From Vibrio hepatarius (GTDB taxonomy: Bacteria; Pseudomonadota; Gammaproteobacteria; Enterobacterales; Vibrionaceae): DNA of 64,000 nt. The stretch covers positions 62,001-126,000 of the forward strand of contig NZ_LHPI01000012.1 in assembly GCF_001274785.1 (NCBI RefSeq), read 5' to 3'. The notes beneath the pieces are model-generated. The model saw nothing but the letters and a program-made list of their open reading frames with translations, had not been told where the DNA came from and did no database searches. The position numbers and the translations under genes are program-made. Below, in pieces: positions 18,482 through 28,978 of the stretch (positions are counted from its first letter, which is position 1; every line of letters starts with the position of its first letter).

Positions 18482-19647
18482 TATTTAGCCTCCGCAGCAG
18501 CAACAACTTTCTGAGCAGCATCAGTTAGCGACTCAGCAGCAATGATATCAACATCAGAATTAGCAAGAACTTCGCGACCCAAGTCAGCGTTAGTACCTTC
18601 TAGACGAACAACAACAGGTACGCTTACACCTACCTCTTTAACCGCACCGATAATACCTTCTGCGATCATGTCACAACGTACGATACCGCCGAAGATGTTT
18701 ACAAGTACCGCTTTCACGTTGTCATCAGATAGGATGATCTTGAATGCTTCAGCAACACGTTCTTTGGTTGCGCCGCCACCTACATCTAGGAAGTTAGCTG
18801 GTTTGCCGCCGTGTAGGTTTACGATATCCATCGTACCCATTGCTAGACCTGCACCGTTAACCATACAGCCAACGTTACCGTCTAGTGCTACGTAGTTCAG
18901 TTCCCACTGAGCTGCGTGCGCTTCTCGCTCATCTTCTTGCGATGGATCGTGCATTTCACGAAGCTTAGGCTGACGGTAAAGTGCGTTTGAGTCGATGTTG
19001 ATCTTACCATCAAGACATAGCAGGTTGCCTTCAGCAGTAATCACAAGCGGGTTGATCTCTAGTAGAGCAAGGTCGTACTGAGAGAACATAGTGCCAAGAC
19101 CCATAAAGATCTTAACGAATTGTTTGATTTGGTCGCCTTCAAGACCAAGTTTGAACGCAAGCTCGCGACCTTGGTAAGCTTGTGGGCCTACTAGCGGATC
19201 GATCGCTGCTTTGTGGATTAGTTCCGGCGTTTCTTCCGCAACTTTTTCGATTTCCACACCACCTTCTGTCGAAGCCATGAAAACGATCTTACGGCTAGCA
19301 CGGTCAACTACCGCACCTAGGTATAATTCGTTAGCAATGTTTGAAGCTTCTTCAACAAGGATTTTAGTTACTGGCTGACCATTTGCGTCTGTTTGGTAAG
19401 TTACTAGGTTTTTACCTAGCCACTTTTGTGCAAACTCTTTTACACCGTCTTTGGTATCGTGCAGTTCAACACCACCCGCTTTACCACGGCCACCAGCGTG
19501 AACCTGACACTTAACTACTTTCTTCTCAGTACTGATGCGGCCAGCAGCTTCAAAAGCTTCTTGTGGGGTATCACATGCGTAGCCTTCAGGCACTGGCAAT
19601 CCGAATTCTGCAAACAGCTGTTTGGCTTGGTATTCATGCAAATTCAT
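18481..19647 (-). CDS. sucC: Succinyl-CoA synthetase beta subunit
   Basis: Beta subunit with an ATP-grasp domain; 388 aa. Starts [20 protein letters not shown], as usual in the family, and has the glycine-rich loop [10 protein letters not shown] (51-60) and the C-terminal CoA-ligase-type domain with [11 protein letters not shown]. Binds nucleotide and succinate and pairs with SucD. About 190 bases containing a hairpin separate it from sucB, the largest gap inside the suc genes. Confidence 0.97.
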   Translation of the reverse strand: MNLHEYQAKQLFAEFGLPVPEGYACDTPQEAFEAAGRISTEKKVVKCQVHAGGRGKAGGVELHDTKDGVKEFAQKWLGKNLVTYQTDANGQPVTKILVEEASNIANELYLGAVVDRASRKIVFMASTEGGVEIEKVAEETPELIHKAAIDPLVGPQAYQGRELAFKLGLEGDQIKQFVKIFMGLGTMFSQYDLALLEINPLVITAEGNLLCLDGKINIDSNALYRQPKLREMHDPSQEDEREAHAAQWELNYVALDGNVGCMVNGAGLAMGTMDIVNLHGGKPANFLDVGGGATKERVAEAFKIILSDDNVKAVLVNIFGGIVRCDMIAEGIIGAVKEVGVSVPVVVRLEGTNADLGREVLANSDVDIIAAESLTDAAQKVVAAAEAK

Positions 19648-19797
19648 TTTGATATTCCGTTTGTTCTTCCCTTGAGGGATTTATTATTTCCATAACGCTG
19701 CAGTCTTGGCTGCGTATGCGTCTGTAGGGCGTTTTCAAATAAGTCATGAGACTCAAATGAAGGCCAGATGTTGAGCAGTCTAGCCTTGCAAACTATA

Positions 19798-19828
19798 GAC
19801 GTCTAGCCACCTTGGGTGACTAGACGTT
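19798..19828 (-). other. Stem-loop in the sucB-sucC gap
   Basis: A 13-base arm ACGTCTAGCCACC (19799-19811) pairs with GGTGACTAGACGT (19815-19827) around a 3-nt loop with one G-T pair. There is no T-run, so it looks like an mRNA-stabilising or processing hairpin rather than a full terminator. Confidence 0.6.
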
Positions 19829-19837
19829 TTAGCGATA

Positions 19838-21043
19838 TTAAACGTCTAATAGCAGACGTGCTGGATCTTCTAGTAGCTCTTTAATCGTTACTAGGAAGCC
19901 CACTGACTCACGGCCATCGATTAGACGGTGGTCGTAAGATAGTGCCAAGTACATCATCGGCAAGATTTCAACTTTGCCGTTTACCGCCATTGGACGCTCT
20001 TGGATTTTGTGCATACCAAGAATCGCTGATTGCGGTGGGTTGATGATTGGCGTAGACATCAATGAACCGAACACACCACCGTTAGTGATAGTGAAGTTAC
20101 CGCCCATTAGCTCGTCTACTGTCAGTTTGCCATCACGACCTTTGATTGCTAGCTCTTTGATGCCTTTTTCGATGTCAGCGAAACCTAGTGTGTCACAGTC
20201 TTTCAGTACTGGAGTCACTAGACCACGTGGCGTAGATACTGCCATGCTGATGTCGAAGTAGTTGTGGTAAACGATATCATCGCCATCGATTGACGCGTTC
20301 ACTTCTGGGTAACGTTTTAGCGCTTCAGTTACTGCTTTCACGTAGAAAGACATGAAACCTAGACGAGTACCGTGGCGCTCTTCAAACTGGTCTTTGTACT
20401 GCTTACGAAGGTCCATGATTGGCTTCATGTTTACTTCGTTGAACGTGGTTAGCATCGCCGTGCTGTTTTTCGCTTCTAGCAGACGGTTCGCAACTGTCTT
20501 ACGTAGACGAGTCATAGGAACACGTTTTTGGCTACGAGCCGCAGCAGGAGCTTCAACCGCTGGAGCCTCTGCTTTAGGAGCTGCTTTCGCGTTCGCTAGG
20601 TGCGCATCGATATCTTCACGAGTGATACGACCACCAACACCAGTACCTTTCACTTGGCTAGCTTCTAGGTTGTGTTCTGCTAATAGGCGACGAACCGCTG
20701 GGCTTAGCGCATCGTTGCTTTCTTCAGTCAGTGCCGCTTTGTGGCGCTTATCAGGAGAAGCCTCTGTACCTTCCGTTTTATCTGCGGTTGGCTCTCCCGC
20801 AACTGCGCCAGGTTTTAGCTTAGCAAGCAGTTGCTTAGAAAGTACGGTTGCACCTTCTACTTCGATGATCGCTTCCAAAACACCCGCTTCTGGCGCTGGT
20901 ACTTCAAGGACTACTTTATCCGTTTCGATATCAACCAGTACTTCATCGCGCTCTACTACGTCGCCTGGTTGCTTGTGCCATGTTGCTACCGTAGCGTCAG
21001 CGACAGATTCAGGTAAATCTGGAACCAGAATTTCAATTGTCAT
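19838..21043 (-). CDS. sucB: 2-oxoglutarate dehydrogenase E2 (dihydrolipoyl succinyltransferase)
   Basis: Core of the 2-oxoglutarate dehydrogenase complex; moves the succinyl group to CoA. The 401-aa protein has one lipoyl domain with the lipoylated K43 in ETDKVVLEV, a peripheral-subunit-binding domain at about 112-149 ([19 protein letters not shown]), an Ala/Glu/Pro-rich linker and the catalytic domain with [11 protein letters not shown] near the C-terminus. It lies 28 bases after sucA. The E3 subunit is not in this window. Confidence 0.97.
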   Translation of the reverse strand: MTIEILVPDLPESVADATVATWHKQPGDVVERDEVLVDIETDKVVLEVPAPEAGVLEAIIEVEGATVLSKQLLAKLKPGAVAGEPTADKTEGTEASPDKRHKAALTEESNDALSPAVRRLLAEHNLEASQVKGTGVGGRITREDIDAHLANAKAAPKAEAPAVEAPAAARSQKRVPMTRLRKTVANRLLEAKNSTAMLTTFNEVNMKPIMDLRKQYKDQFEERHGTRLGFMSFYVKAVTEALKRYPEVNASIDGDDIVYHNYFDISMAVSTPRGLVTPVLKDCDTLGFADIEKGIKELAIKGRDGKLTVDELMGGNFTITNGGVFGSLMSTPIINPPQSAILGMHKIQERPMAVNGKVEILPMMYLALSYDHRLIDGRESVGFLVTIKELLEDPARLLLDV

Positions 21044-21071
21044 ATCTGTTTCTTCCTTTAACTTCTAGTTC

Positions 21072-23897
21072 TTAATCCGAAGTTTTTGTATTCACGTTTA
21101 GTGCGTCTTCAACTAACGCTTTCTGTTGTTTCAAGTGTACTGACATGTAACCTACTGCAGGAGATGCTGATGCTGGGCGGCCAGCGTATTTGAGATCAGC
21201 GCCTGCTGGGATAGCAGCACGGAAGTTATGTTGGCTACAGTACCAAGCACCCTGGTTTTGAGGCTCTTCCTGACACCAAACAAAATCTTCTACATTGGTG
21301 TATGGTGCGATAGCTGCTTTTACGTCTTCCATTGGGAATGGGTAAAGCTGTTCGATACGAACAATCGCTACATCGTCTTGTTCATTGTTACGACGCTGCT
21401 CAAGAAGGTCGAAGTAAACCTTACCTGAACAGAACACTACACGTTTCACTTTCGCAGGATCCAGATTATCAATCTCTGGGATTGCTGGTTGGAAAGTGCC
21501 TTCTGCAAGATCTTCCATAGAAGAAATACATAGCGGATGACGCAATAGTGACTTCGGAGACATAACAATCAGTGGACGACGCATTGGGCGTACTACCTGA
21601 CGGCGAATCATGTGGTAAACCTGTGCAGGTGTTGATGGCACAACCACTTGCATGTTCTGTTCAGCACATAGCTGTAGGTAACGCTCAAGACGTGCAGATG
21701 AGTGCTCAGGGCCCTGACCTTCGTAACCGTGAGGTAGAAGCATCGTTAGACCACACAAGCGAGCCCATTTCTGCTCACCAGATGAAATAAATTGGTCGAT
21801 TACTACCTGCGCACCGTTGGCGAAATCACCAAACTGAGCTTCCCAGATAGTCAGACCACCTGGTTCAGCAGTCGCGTAACCATATTCAAACGCCAGTACC
21901 GCTTCTTCAGACAATACAGAGTCGAATACTTGGAAAGGACCTTGCTTGTCGTGAATATTCGCTAGCGGGATGTAAACACTTGCGTCATTCTGGTTATGCA
22001 GTACTGAGTGACGGTGGAAGAAGGTACCACGACCAGAATCCTGACCCGAGATACGGATACGCTTACCATCATCGACCAGTGTTGCGTACGCTAGAGTTTC
22101 TGCCATACCCCAGTCGATAGCTTTCTCGCCGCTCACCATCGCAATACGATCGTTGTAAAGCTTGTTTACACGGCTTTGTAGCTTATGACTTTCTGGGTAC
22201 TGACAAATACGCTTGCCTAATTCGATTAAGCGCTCTTTATCAAACTGGTTTGCCCATTCAGTATCCCAGTCATGCCCTAAGTATGGTGACCAGTCGACAG
22301 AATGCAGAGCCATTGGACGCCACTCTTTTACCACAACTTCACCGTGGTCAAGGGCATCGCGATACTCGTTTACCAGTTGCGTTGCTGTATCGATACCAAG
22401 CACACCGCGCTCGATCAGTACGTCTGCGTATAGCTTACGTGGCGTTGGGTGTTTCTTGATTTTTTGGTACATCAGCGGCTGAGTCGCATTTGGCTCGTCC
22501 GCTTCGTTGTGACCGTGGCGACGGTAACAAACCAAATCGATAACAACATCGCGTTTAAATTCGTTACGGTAATCCAGAGCGATACGTGTAACAAATGCTA
22601 CGGCTTCTGGGTCATCCGCGTTAACGTGGAAAATCGGCGCCTGTACCATCTTCGCGATATCAGTACAGTACATGGTTGAGCGTGTATCACGTGGGTTAGA
22701 CGTTGTGAAACCAACTTGGTTGTTCACTACGATACGTACGGTACCGCCGACTTGGAAACCACGCGCTTGAGACATGTTGAATGTCTCTGCCACCACACCC
22801 TGACCCGCGATAGCCGAGTCACCGTGAATAGTGATTGGCAGTACTGTGCTGCCGTCTTTATCACCTAAGCGATCCTGACGAGCACGTACCGAACCGATAA
22901 CTACTGGGTTTACGATCTCTAGGTGAGATGGGTTAAATGCTAGTGCTAAGTGAACGTCACCACCTGGAGTCGCAAAGTCTGCAGAGAAACCTTGGTGGTA
23001 CTTAACATCGCCCGTACCCCATGTTTCGTCATGCTTACCCGCAAACTCATCAAACAGATCTTGAGGTTTCTTACCTAGAACGTTGACCAGCATATTCAGA
23101 CGACCACGGTGGGCCATACCGATAACCACTTCACGCATTCCACTTGTACCCGCATGACGAATCAATTCTTTCGTCATTGGGATCAGTGCATCACCGCCTT
23201 CCAAAGAGAAACGCTTCGCACCTGGGAATTTAGCACCCAAGTAACGCTCTAGACCTTCAGCTGCAGTCAGCTCGTCTAGGAATGTGTGTTTTTCTTCTTC
23301 AGTGAAAGATGGCTGACCAACTACTGATTCAAGACGTTGTTGAATCCAACGTTTTTGCTCAGTGTCTGTCATGTGCATGTATTCTGCACCGATTGAGCCA
23401 CAGTAGATTTTCTTCAGAGACGAGTAGATGTCTTTCAGTTGCATCGTTTCTTGGCCGATAGCAAAAGAACCTACGTTGAAGGACTCTTCAAGGTCATCTT
23501 GGGTGAGATTGTGAAATGCAGGTTCTAGCTCCGCCACAGGTGGGCGCTGCCATAAACCTAGAGGGTCAAGCTGTGCCGCTTCGTGTCCTCGGAAACGGTA
23601 AGCATTGATTAATTGAAGTACTTTAACTTGTTTAGCGTCGACATCTGGATCACTAACTTGGACACTGTAATGCTTTGTTTCTTGAGCGAGTCGTCGGAAG
23701 TAGTCACGGACACGCGAATGTGGTTGTTCGACCACTTCATCTGAAGGCTTAGGTAGGCCATCAAAAACGCGTTTCCACTCCTCACTTACCAGATCGGGAT
23801 CACTTAGATACAGTTCGTAGAGGTCCTCTACATACGTTGCATTGGCGCCAGCCAAGTGTGAAGACTCGAGCCATGCCTTCATCACGCCGTTGTGCAT
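21072..23897 (-). CDS. sucA: 2-oxoglutarate dehydrogenase E1 component
   Basis: Thiamine-diphosphate-dependent decarboxylase of the complex; 941 aa, normal length. N-terminal E2-binding helix (MKAWLESSHLAGANATYVED), the GDSAIAGQGVVAETFN motif in the ThDP region, and the conserved GMAHRGRLNMLVNVLGK segment. The start MHNGVMKAW at 23897 has a good AAGGGAAA upstream; an ATG five codons later is a possible alternative. Separated from sdhB by a terminator-like hairpin. Confidence 0.97.
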   Translation of the reverse strand: MHNGVMKAWLESSHLAGANATYVEDLYELYLSDPDLVSEEWKRVFDGLPKPSDEVVEQPHSRVRDYFRRLAQETKHYSVQVSDPDVDAKQVKVLQLINAYRFRGHEAAQLDPLGLWQRPPVAELEPAFHNLTQDDLEESFNVGSFAIGQETMQLKDIYSSLKKIYCGSIGAEYMHMTDTEQKRWIQQRLESVVGQPSFTEEEKHTFLDELTAAEGLERYLGAKFPGAKRFSLEGGDALIPMTKELIRHAGTSGMREVVIGMAHRGRLNMLVNVLGKKPQDLFDEFAGKHDETWGTGDVKYHQGFSADFATPGGDVHLALAFNPSHLEIVNPVVIGSVRARQDRLGDKDGSTVLPITIHGDSAIAGQGVVAETFNMSQARGFQVGGTVRIVVNNQVGFTTSNPRDTRSTMYCTDIAKMVQAPIFHVNADDPEAVAFVTRIALDYRNEFKRDVVIDLVCYRRHGHNEADEPNATQPLMYQKIKKHPTPRKLYADVLIERGVLGIDTATQLVNEYRDALDHGEVVVKEWRPMALHSVDWSPYLGHDWDTEWANQFDKERLIELGKRICQYPESHKLQSRVNKLYNDRIAMVSGEKAIDWGMAETLAYATLVDDGKRIRISGQDSGRGTFFHRHSVLHNQNDASVYIPLANIHDKQGPFQVFDSVLSEEAVLAFEYGYATAEPGGLTIWEAQFGDFANGAQVVIDQFISSGEQKWARLCGLTMLLPHGYEGQGPEHSSARLERYLQLCAEQNMQVVVPSTPAQVYHMIRRQVVRPMRRPLIVMSPKSLLRHPLCISSMEDLAEGTFQPAIPEIDNLDPAKVKRVVFCSGKVYFDLLEQRRNNEQDDVAIVRIEQLYPFPMEDVKAAIAPYTNVEDFVWCQEEPQNQGAWYCSQHNFRAAIPAGADLKYAGRPASASPAVGYMSVHLKQQKALVEDALNVNTKTSD

Positions 23898-23950
23898 ATT
23901 TTCCCTTAACCAGTAGTTTTCACGTTTGCTTCGGTCTTTGCCGAGCTATT

Positions 23951-23978
23951 AAAAGCCGGTCACACCATCGTGACCGGC
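23951..23978 (-). terminator. Terminator-like hairpin between sdhB and sucA
   Basis: A perfect 9-bp stem GCCGGTCAC/GTGACCGGC (23955-23963 with 23970-23978) with a 6-nt loop is followed on the minus strand by TTTTAAT. It could partly stop sdh transcripts before sucA and so set the ratio of the two groups. Confidence 0.65.
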
Positions 23979-23994
23979 AATTTTGTTATTAAAT

Positions 23995-24705
23995 TTAAAC
24001 CGAACGGTTTACAAGCATAGTCTTAATATGACCAATTGCTTTCGTTGGGTTTAGCCCTTTAGGACAAACACTTACACAATTCATGATGCCATGGCAACGG
24101 AAAACGCTAAATGCATCATCAAGATTTGATAAGCGTTCGTCTGTTGCTGTATCGCGGCTATCAATTAACCAACGGTAAGCGGCTAGAAGACCAGCTGGGC
24201 CGATAAATTTATCTGGGTTCCACCAGAACGATGGACAAGATGTCGTACAACATGCACACATGATACATTCGTACAATCCATCTAAATGTGCACGTTCATC
24301 TGGAGTTTGCAAGTTCTCACGAGACGGTGGTAATGCACCATCATCAATCAAGAATGGCTTCACTTTCGCATAGTTATCGTAGAACTGCGTCATGTCAACG
24401 ATAAGATCGCGAACAACTGGAAGCCCCGGTAGTGGACGGATAACAATTTTATCACCTTGCAGTGCAGATAGCGGAGTGATACATGCAAGACCGTTCTTAC
24501 CATTCATGTTTAAACCATCCGAACCACAAACGCCTTCACGACACGAGCGGCGGAAAGAAATGCTTGGATCTTGCTCTTTCAACAGGATCAGAGCATCCAA
24601 TAGCATCATGTCAGAGCCATCTTCCACTTCAAGTGTGTACTCTTTCATGTAAGGCTTTTGGTCGACATCCGGGTTGTAGCGGTACAAAGAGAAATTCAGT
24701 TTCAT
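23995..24705 (-). CDS. sdhB: Succinate dehydrogenase iron-sulfur subunit
   Basis: Carries electrons from the FAD subunit to quinone through three Fe-S clusters. The 236-aa protein has the N-terminal 2Fe-2S cysteines (SCREGVCGSDG near 54-64) and the C-terminal pairs CIMCACCTTSCP and CHGIMNCVSVCPKGLNP for the 4Fe-4S and 3Fe-4S clusters. Follows sdhA by 18 bases in the sdhCDAB order. Confidence 0.97.
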   Translation of the reverse strand: MKLNFSLYRYNPDVDQKPYMKEYTLEVEDGSDMMLLDALILLKEQDPSISFRRSCREGVCGSDGLNMNGKNGLACITPLSALQGDKIVIRPLPGLPVVRDLIVDMTQFYDNYAKVKPFLIDDGALPPSRENLQTPDERAHLDGLYECIMCACCTTSCPSFWWNPDKFIGPAGLLAAYRWLIDSRDTATDERLSNLDDAFSVFRCHGIMNCVSVCPKGLNPTKAIGHIKTMLVNRSV

Positions 24706-24723
24706 ATTCTTACCCTCCTTTCC

Positions 24724-26490
24724 TTAGTACGTACGTGCTTTTGGTGGAAAAGCTTCACGATGAACAGGTTCCATGTTTACATCACGCTTCGTCATCGACT
24801 CAGTTTCCGGATTGTAGATAGAGTGACATAGCCACTGCTCATCGTTACGATCTGGGAAGTCAAAACGAGCATGCGCACCACGACTTTCTGTACGGTAGTT
24901 AGCCGCTACAGCTGTTGCAAACGCTGTTTCCATCAAGTTTTCTAGTTCTAAACACTCAATACGCTGCGTGTTGAACTCTGTCGACTTGTCCGCAAGGTGT
25001 GCGTTTTTCAAACGCTCGCGAATCGCCTTCAACTCTTCTAAACCTTTCGCCATTGCATCGCCTTCGCGGAATACCGAGAAGTTGTTTTGCATGCATTGCT
25101 GTAGGTCTTTGCGAATCTGTGCTGGGTCTTCACCGTCAGTACTGTTTTCCCAACGGTTGTAACGCTCAAGAGAACGTTCAATATCAGCTTCAGTGGCAGG
25201 TTTAGCGTCAGCTTGCTTAAGCAAAGTTTCACCAAGATGCAGGCCTGTTGCACGACCAAATACCACCAAGTCTAGAAGTGAGTTACCACCTAGACGGTTA
25301 GCACCGTGCACAGATACAGATGCGATTTCACCACAAGCGAATAGGCCTTGGATTTCAACATCTGCACCATTTTGATCTTGTTTGATTGCCTGACCTGATA
25401 CCTGAGTTGGAATACCACCCATCATATAGTGACAGGTTGGAATAACTGGAATCGGTTCTTTAACTGGATCCACGTGTGCAAACGTACGAGAAAGCTCACA
25501 TACACCCGGCAGACGAGATTCAAGTGTGTCTTTACCTAGGTGATCCAGTTTGAGTTTGATGTGTGGACCCCAAGGACCATCACAACCGCGGCCTTCACGG
25601 ATCTCAATCATCATTGAACGCGCAACCACGTCACGACCAGCAAGGTCTTTCGCGTTTGGTGCGTAACGTTCCATGAAGCGTTCACCATCTTTGTTTAGTA
25701 GGTAACCACCTTCACCACGACAGCCTTCAGTAACTAGAACACCAGCACCAGCGATACCTGTCGGGTGGAACTGCCACATTTCCATGTCTTGCATTGGTAC
25801 GCCAGCACGTAGTGCCATACCAACACCATCACCCGTGTTGATGTGTGCGTTAGTTGTTGACGCGTAAATACGACCTGCACCGCCTGTCGCTAGGATTGTC
25901 GCTTTAGACTTGAAGTAACAAACCTCACCCGTTTCCATACAAAGTGCAGTACAACCTAAAACAACACCGTCTTCGTTTTTAACGAGATCAAGCGCATACC
26001 ACTCAGAGAATACGGTTGTTTTATGCTTAATATTTTGTTGGTAAAGCGTATGCAACAATGCGTGGCCCGTACGGTCAGCTGCAGCAGCTGTACGTGCAGC
26101 TTGTTCACCGCCAAAGTTCTTTGACTGTCCACCAAATGGGCGTTGGTAAATTGTACCATTGTCAAAACGAGAGAAAGGAAGACCCATTTTCTCTAATTCG
26201 ATAACCGATTCTGGACCGTTTTTACACATGTATTCGATCGCATCTTGGTCGCCGATGTAGTCAGAACCTTTGACCGTATCGTACATGTGTTGTTCCCAAT
26301 GGTCTTCGTGCGCATTACCGAGCGCTACAGTGATACCACCCTGTGCAGATACGGTATGAGAACGAGTTGGGAAAACTTTTGATAGTAGAGCACAGCTTAG
26401 GCCTTGCTCTGAGATTTGTAGCGCAGCACGCATGCCTGCACCACCAGCGCCGATTACTACGGCATCAAATTCGCGAACTGGAATAGACAC
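24724..26490 (-). CDS. sdhA: Succinate dehydrogenase flavoprotein subunit
   Basis: Oxidises succinate to fumarate at a covalently bound FAD. The 588-aa protein has the dinucleotide fold [14 protein letters not shown] (11-24) and the FAD-linking H45 in [10 protein letters not shown], matching E. coli numbering. The start appears to be a GTG (26488-26490) placed directly after the sdhD stop; [12 protein letters not shown] aligns with the family N-terminus. Part of sdhCDAB at the inner membrane. Confidence 0.97.
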   Translation of the reverse strand: MSIPVREFDAVVIGAGGAGMRAALQISEQGLSCALLSKVFPTRSHTVSAQGGITVALGNAHEDHWEQHMYDTVKGSDYIGDQDAIEYMCKNGPESVIELEKMGLPFSRFDNGTIYQRPFGGQSKNFGGEQAARTAAAADRTGHALLHTLYQQNIKHKTTVFSEWYALDLVKNEDGVVLGCTALCMETGEVCYFKSKATILATGGAGRIYASTTNAHINTGDGVGMALRAGVPMQDMEMWQFHPTGIAGAGVLVTEGCRGEGGYLLNKDGERFMERYAPNAKDLAGRDVVARSMMIEIREGRGCDGPWGPHIKLKLDHLGKDTLESRLPGVCELSRTFAHVDPVKEPIPVIPTCHYMMGGIPTQVSGQAIKQDQNGADVEIQGLFACGEIASVSVHGANRLGGNSLLDLVVFGRATGLHLGETLLKQADAKPATEADIERSLERYNRWENSTDGEDPAQIRKDLQQCMQNNFSVFREGDAMAKGLEELKAIRERLKNAHLADKSTEFNTQRIECLELENLMETAFATAVAANYRTESRGAHARFDFPDRNDEQWLCHSIYNPETESMTKRDVNMEPVHREAFPPKARTY

Positions 26491-26835
26491 TTACGCACCC
26501 CACAGAATAAATAGACCAGAGAAGAAGTAACCAAACAGAACAGCAATAACACCTAACTGTAGGCCACCACGAAGCTTAGCGCACTTAATGTAGTCTGTTA
26601 GCACTTGCCACAAACCAATCCAGGCGTGGATAAGAACAGAAACCAATGCAAGCATCGTAAAGACTTTAGTGAACGTGCCACCAAAGAATTGGGTCCAAGA
26701 TACGTAAGAAATATCTGTGAAAGCGCAGAAGCTAACCAGATAAACAGTATAAAGCGTCATGATGATCGCGGTAGCACGAATCAGTAGGTAATCGTGTACA
26801 CCATTACGACCAAATGAGGAAATGTGTTTTACCAT
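26491..26835 (-). CDS. sdhD: Succinate dehydrogenase membrane anchor subunit
   Basis: A 114-aa membrane anchor with three hydrophobic helices (about 17-38, 51-75, 88-112). With SdhC it holds heme b and the quinone site. The IHAWIGLWQVLTDYIK segment (about 64-79) contains the histidine and tyrosine region conserved in SdhD. The start overlaps the sdhC stop by seven bases. Confidence 0.94.
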   Translation of the reverse strand: MVKHISSFGRNGVHDYLLIRATAIIMTLYTVYLVSFCAFTDISYVSWTQFFGGTFTKVFTMLALVSVLIHAWIGLWQVLTDYIKCAKLRGGLQLGVIAVLFGYFFSGLFILWGA

Positions 26836-27221
26836 ACCAATACCCCTGCTAATAGTGACAGAACGGCTGTCGCTGCGAATGCAACCTTAGCGCTCATTGC
26901 GCCAGATTCCAGCTCTTCAAAATGACCTAGGTCCATAAGTAGATGACGAATACCGCCAGCAATATGGTAGGCCAATGCCGTTAGAATGCCCCACAAGATA
27001 AACTTCACAAAAAAGCCATCAACAATGTCGACTGCTTCTGCGTAGCCAGCTGGGGAATTTAAGGATATGGATAGTAACCAAAGCAGGATCCCGACCGCGA
27101 CAAACGTAATTACACCGGAGACTCGGTGTAAGATAGATGCGATTGCAGTGATCGGAAAGCGAATGGTCTGTAAATCTAAATTAACAGGTCTTGACTTTCT
27201 TTCTTTCACGGGCTTGCTCAC
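26829..27221 (-). CDS. sdhC: Succinate dehydrogenase cytochrome b556 subunit
   Basis: A 130-aa membrane subunit with three helices, carrying the conserved SILHRVSGVITF (about 30-41, with quinone-site serine and arginine) and the heme-ligand region AYHIAGGIRHLLMDLGH (about 83-99). The start is a GTG (27219-27221) with GGAG upstream. First gene of the leftward TCA operon; its control region lies between it and gltA. Confidence 0.95.
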   Translation of the reverse strand: MSKPVKERKSRPVNLDLQTIRFPITAIASILHRVSGVITFVAVGILLWLLSISLNSPAGYAEAVDIVDGFFVKFILWGILTALAYHIAGGIRHLLMDLGHFEELESGAMSAKVAFAATAVLSLLAGVLVW

Positions 27222-27277
27222 TCAGCTCCATTGAGCATTTATAGTTATGAACGAATTTTGGTTGCAAACCTACAAAA

Positions 27278-27294
27278 GTTAACATTTATTTAAC
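27278..27294 (-). promoter_or_regulatory. ArcA box upstream of sdhC
   Basis: On the minus strand GTTAAATAAATGTTAAC is a direct repeat of GTTAA with 11-bp spacing, the ArcA consensus. It lies 57-73 bases upstream of the sdhC start and overlaps the spacer of a possible promoter (TTGTTA, 17 bp, GTAGGT). Repression of sdh by phosphorylated ArcA under low oxygen is known in E. coli; it is inferred here. Confidence 0.7.
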
Positions 27295-27535
27295 AACTAC
27301 CCCCATCAAACTGCTGAGTATTTTGTAAAATTTTTGTTAACAACAAGGATTAAAACTTCACCTCACTTTTGTTTCAAGCCTTGAATTTATTAGGTTTCCA
27401 CCAAAATTTACTGCGCCACTATACGGCTGGCAACATTCTAATACAATTGATGTAACAATTTTTGCTACACAGGACAGGTTTTTAGCGTTACGTGTTCAAA
27501 AAATCATAACAAGTGCACACATCAGAGGAGATAAA

Positions 27536-27564
27536 TTGACTTTGATAACGAATGCACGTACAAA
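27536..27564 (+). promoter_or_regulatory. Putative promoter of gltA
   Basis: TTGACT (27536-27541) and TACAAA (27559-27564) with a 17-bp spacer, about 50 bases before the gltA start. The remaining 395-bp sdhC-gltA region is AT-rich and has further GTTAAC elements (near 27336) but no gene. Confidence 0.4.
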
Positions 27565-27616
27565 AATGTCACACAAACATCCTGGACGGATTAAATAATA
27601 AACAAAGGAGATTGTT

Positions 27617-28906
27617 ATGGCAGATAAGAAAGCTACCCTTCATGTTGAAGGTCAAGCGCCGATCGAGCTGCCAATTATGGAAGGTGCTTTAGGTACCCCT
27701 GTAATTGACGTTCGTACACTGGGAGCAAATGGATTTTTCACTTTTGACCCTGGTTTTCTTGCCACTGCATCCTGTGAATCTCAAATCACGTACATCGACG
27801 GTGGAAAAGGTATTCTTCTACACCGCGGTTACCCGATTGATCAGTTAGCTAATAACGCTGATTACTTAGAAGTATGTTATATCCTTCTTTATGGTGAAGC
27901 CCCTACACGTGAACAATACGAACAATTCAAAACCACAGTAACTCGTCATACGATGGTACATGAGCAAATCGCAAGCTTTTTCCATGGCTTCCGTCGTGAT
28001 GCTCACCCAATGGCGGTTATGTGTGGTGTGGTTGGTGCACTTGCTGCGTTCTACCACGATTCACTCGACATTAATAATGATGAACACCGCGAGATCGCGG
28101 CATACCGACTACTGTCTAAAATGCCTACTCTGGCTGCTATGTGTTACAAGTACTCAGTTGGTCAACCGTTCATCTACCCACGTAACGACCTAAGCTACGC
28201 AGAAAACTACCTACACATGATGTTCGCAAACCCATGTGAAGAGTACGAAGTTAACCCTGTTGTAGCTCGCGCGATGGATAAAATCTTTACTCTTCACGCA
28301 GACCATGAGCAAAACGCGTCAACATCGACCGTTCGTCTAGCTGGTTCTTCTGGCGCGAACCCATTCGCATGTATTGCCGCGGGTATCGCATCCCTATGGG
28401 GTCCTGCTCACGGTGGTGCTAACGAAGCATGTCTGAAGATGCTTGAAGAGATCGGTAGTGTTGAAAACATTCCTGAGTACGTTGAACGTGCTAAGGACAA
28501 AGATGACCCATTCCGCCTAATGGGCTTTGGTCACCGTGTTTACAAAAACTACGACCCACGTGCGACAGTAATGCGCGAAACATGTCACGAAGTACTGAAA
28601 GAGCTAAACATTAAAGATCCACTACTAGACGTAGCAATGGAACTTGAGCGTATCGCGCTTTCTGACGAATACTTTGTATCGAAGAAACTTTACCCGAACG
28701 TAGATTTCTACTCAGGCATCATCCTTAAAGCGATTGGTATCCCTGTATCTATGTTTACGGTTATCTTCGCGATTTCACGTACTATCGGTTGGATTGCTCA
28801 CTGGAACGAAATGCACAGTGACCCACTAAACCGTATCGGCCGCCCTCGTCAGCTTTACACAGGTGAAGAGCAACGTGATTTCAAACCTATGCACGAACGC
28901 GAGTAA
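27617..28906 (+). CDS. gltA: Citrate synthase
   Basis: Condenses oxaloacetate and acetyl-CoA to citrate, the entry to the TCA cycle. The 429-aa length and the N-terminal domain (about 1-60) match the hexameric NADH-inhibited type II enzyme. Catalytic-region motifs [17 protein letters not shown] and [15 protein letters not shown] are present. Preceded by AAAGGAG and followed by a terminator. Divergent from sdhCDAB-sucABCD, so both can be set from one control region. Confidence 0.98.
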   Translation: MADKKATLHVEGQAPIELPIMEGALGTPVIDVRTLGANGFFTFDPGFLATASCESQITYIDGGKGILLHRGYPIDQLANNADYLEVCYILLYGEAPTREQYEQFKTTVTRHTMVHEQIASFFHGFRRDAHPMAVMCGVVGALAAFYHDSLDINNDEHREIAAYRLLSKMPTLAAMCYKYSVGQPFIYPRNDLSYAENYLHMMFANPCEEYEVNPVVARAMDKIFTLHADHEQNASTSTVRLAGSSGANPFACIAAGIASLWGPAHGGANEACLKMLEEIGSVENIPEYVERAKDKDDPFRLMGFGHRVYKNYDPRATVMRETCHEVLKELNIKDPLLDVAMELERIALSDEYFVSKKLYPNVDFYSGIILKAIGIPVSMFTVIFAISRTIGWIAHWNEMHSDPLNRIGRPRQLYTGEEQRDFKPMHERE

Positions 28907-28936
28907 TCACTTTCGTTAGTGATATAGAAGCAATAA

Positions 28937-28965
28937 AAAAGGTTGGCCAAGCGCCAACCTTTTTC
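28937..28965. terminator. Bidirectional terminator between gltA and ybgI
   Basis: Stem AAAAGGTTGGC/GCCAACCTTTTT with A- and T-runs on the two sides, between convergent gltA and the ybgI-type gene. Confidence 0.88.
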
Positions 28966-28978
28966 TTTTCTGCTTAGA

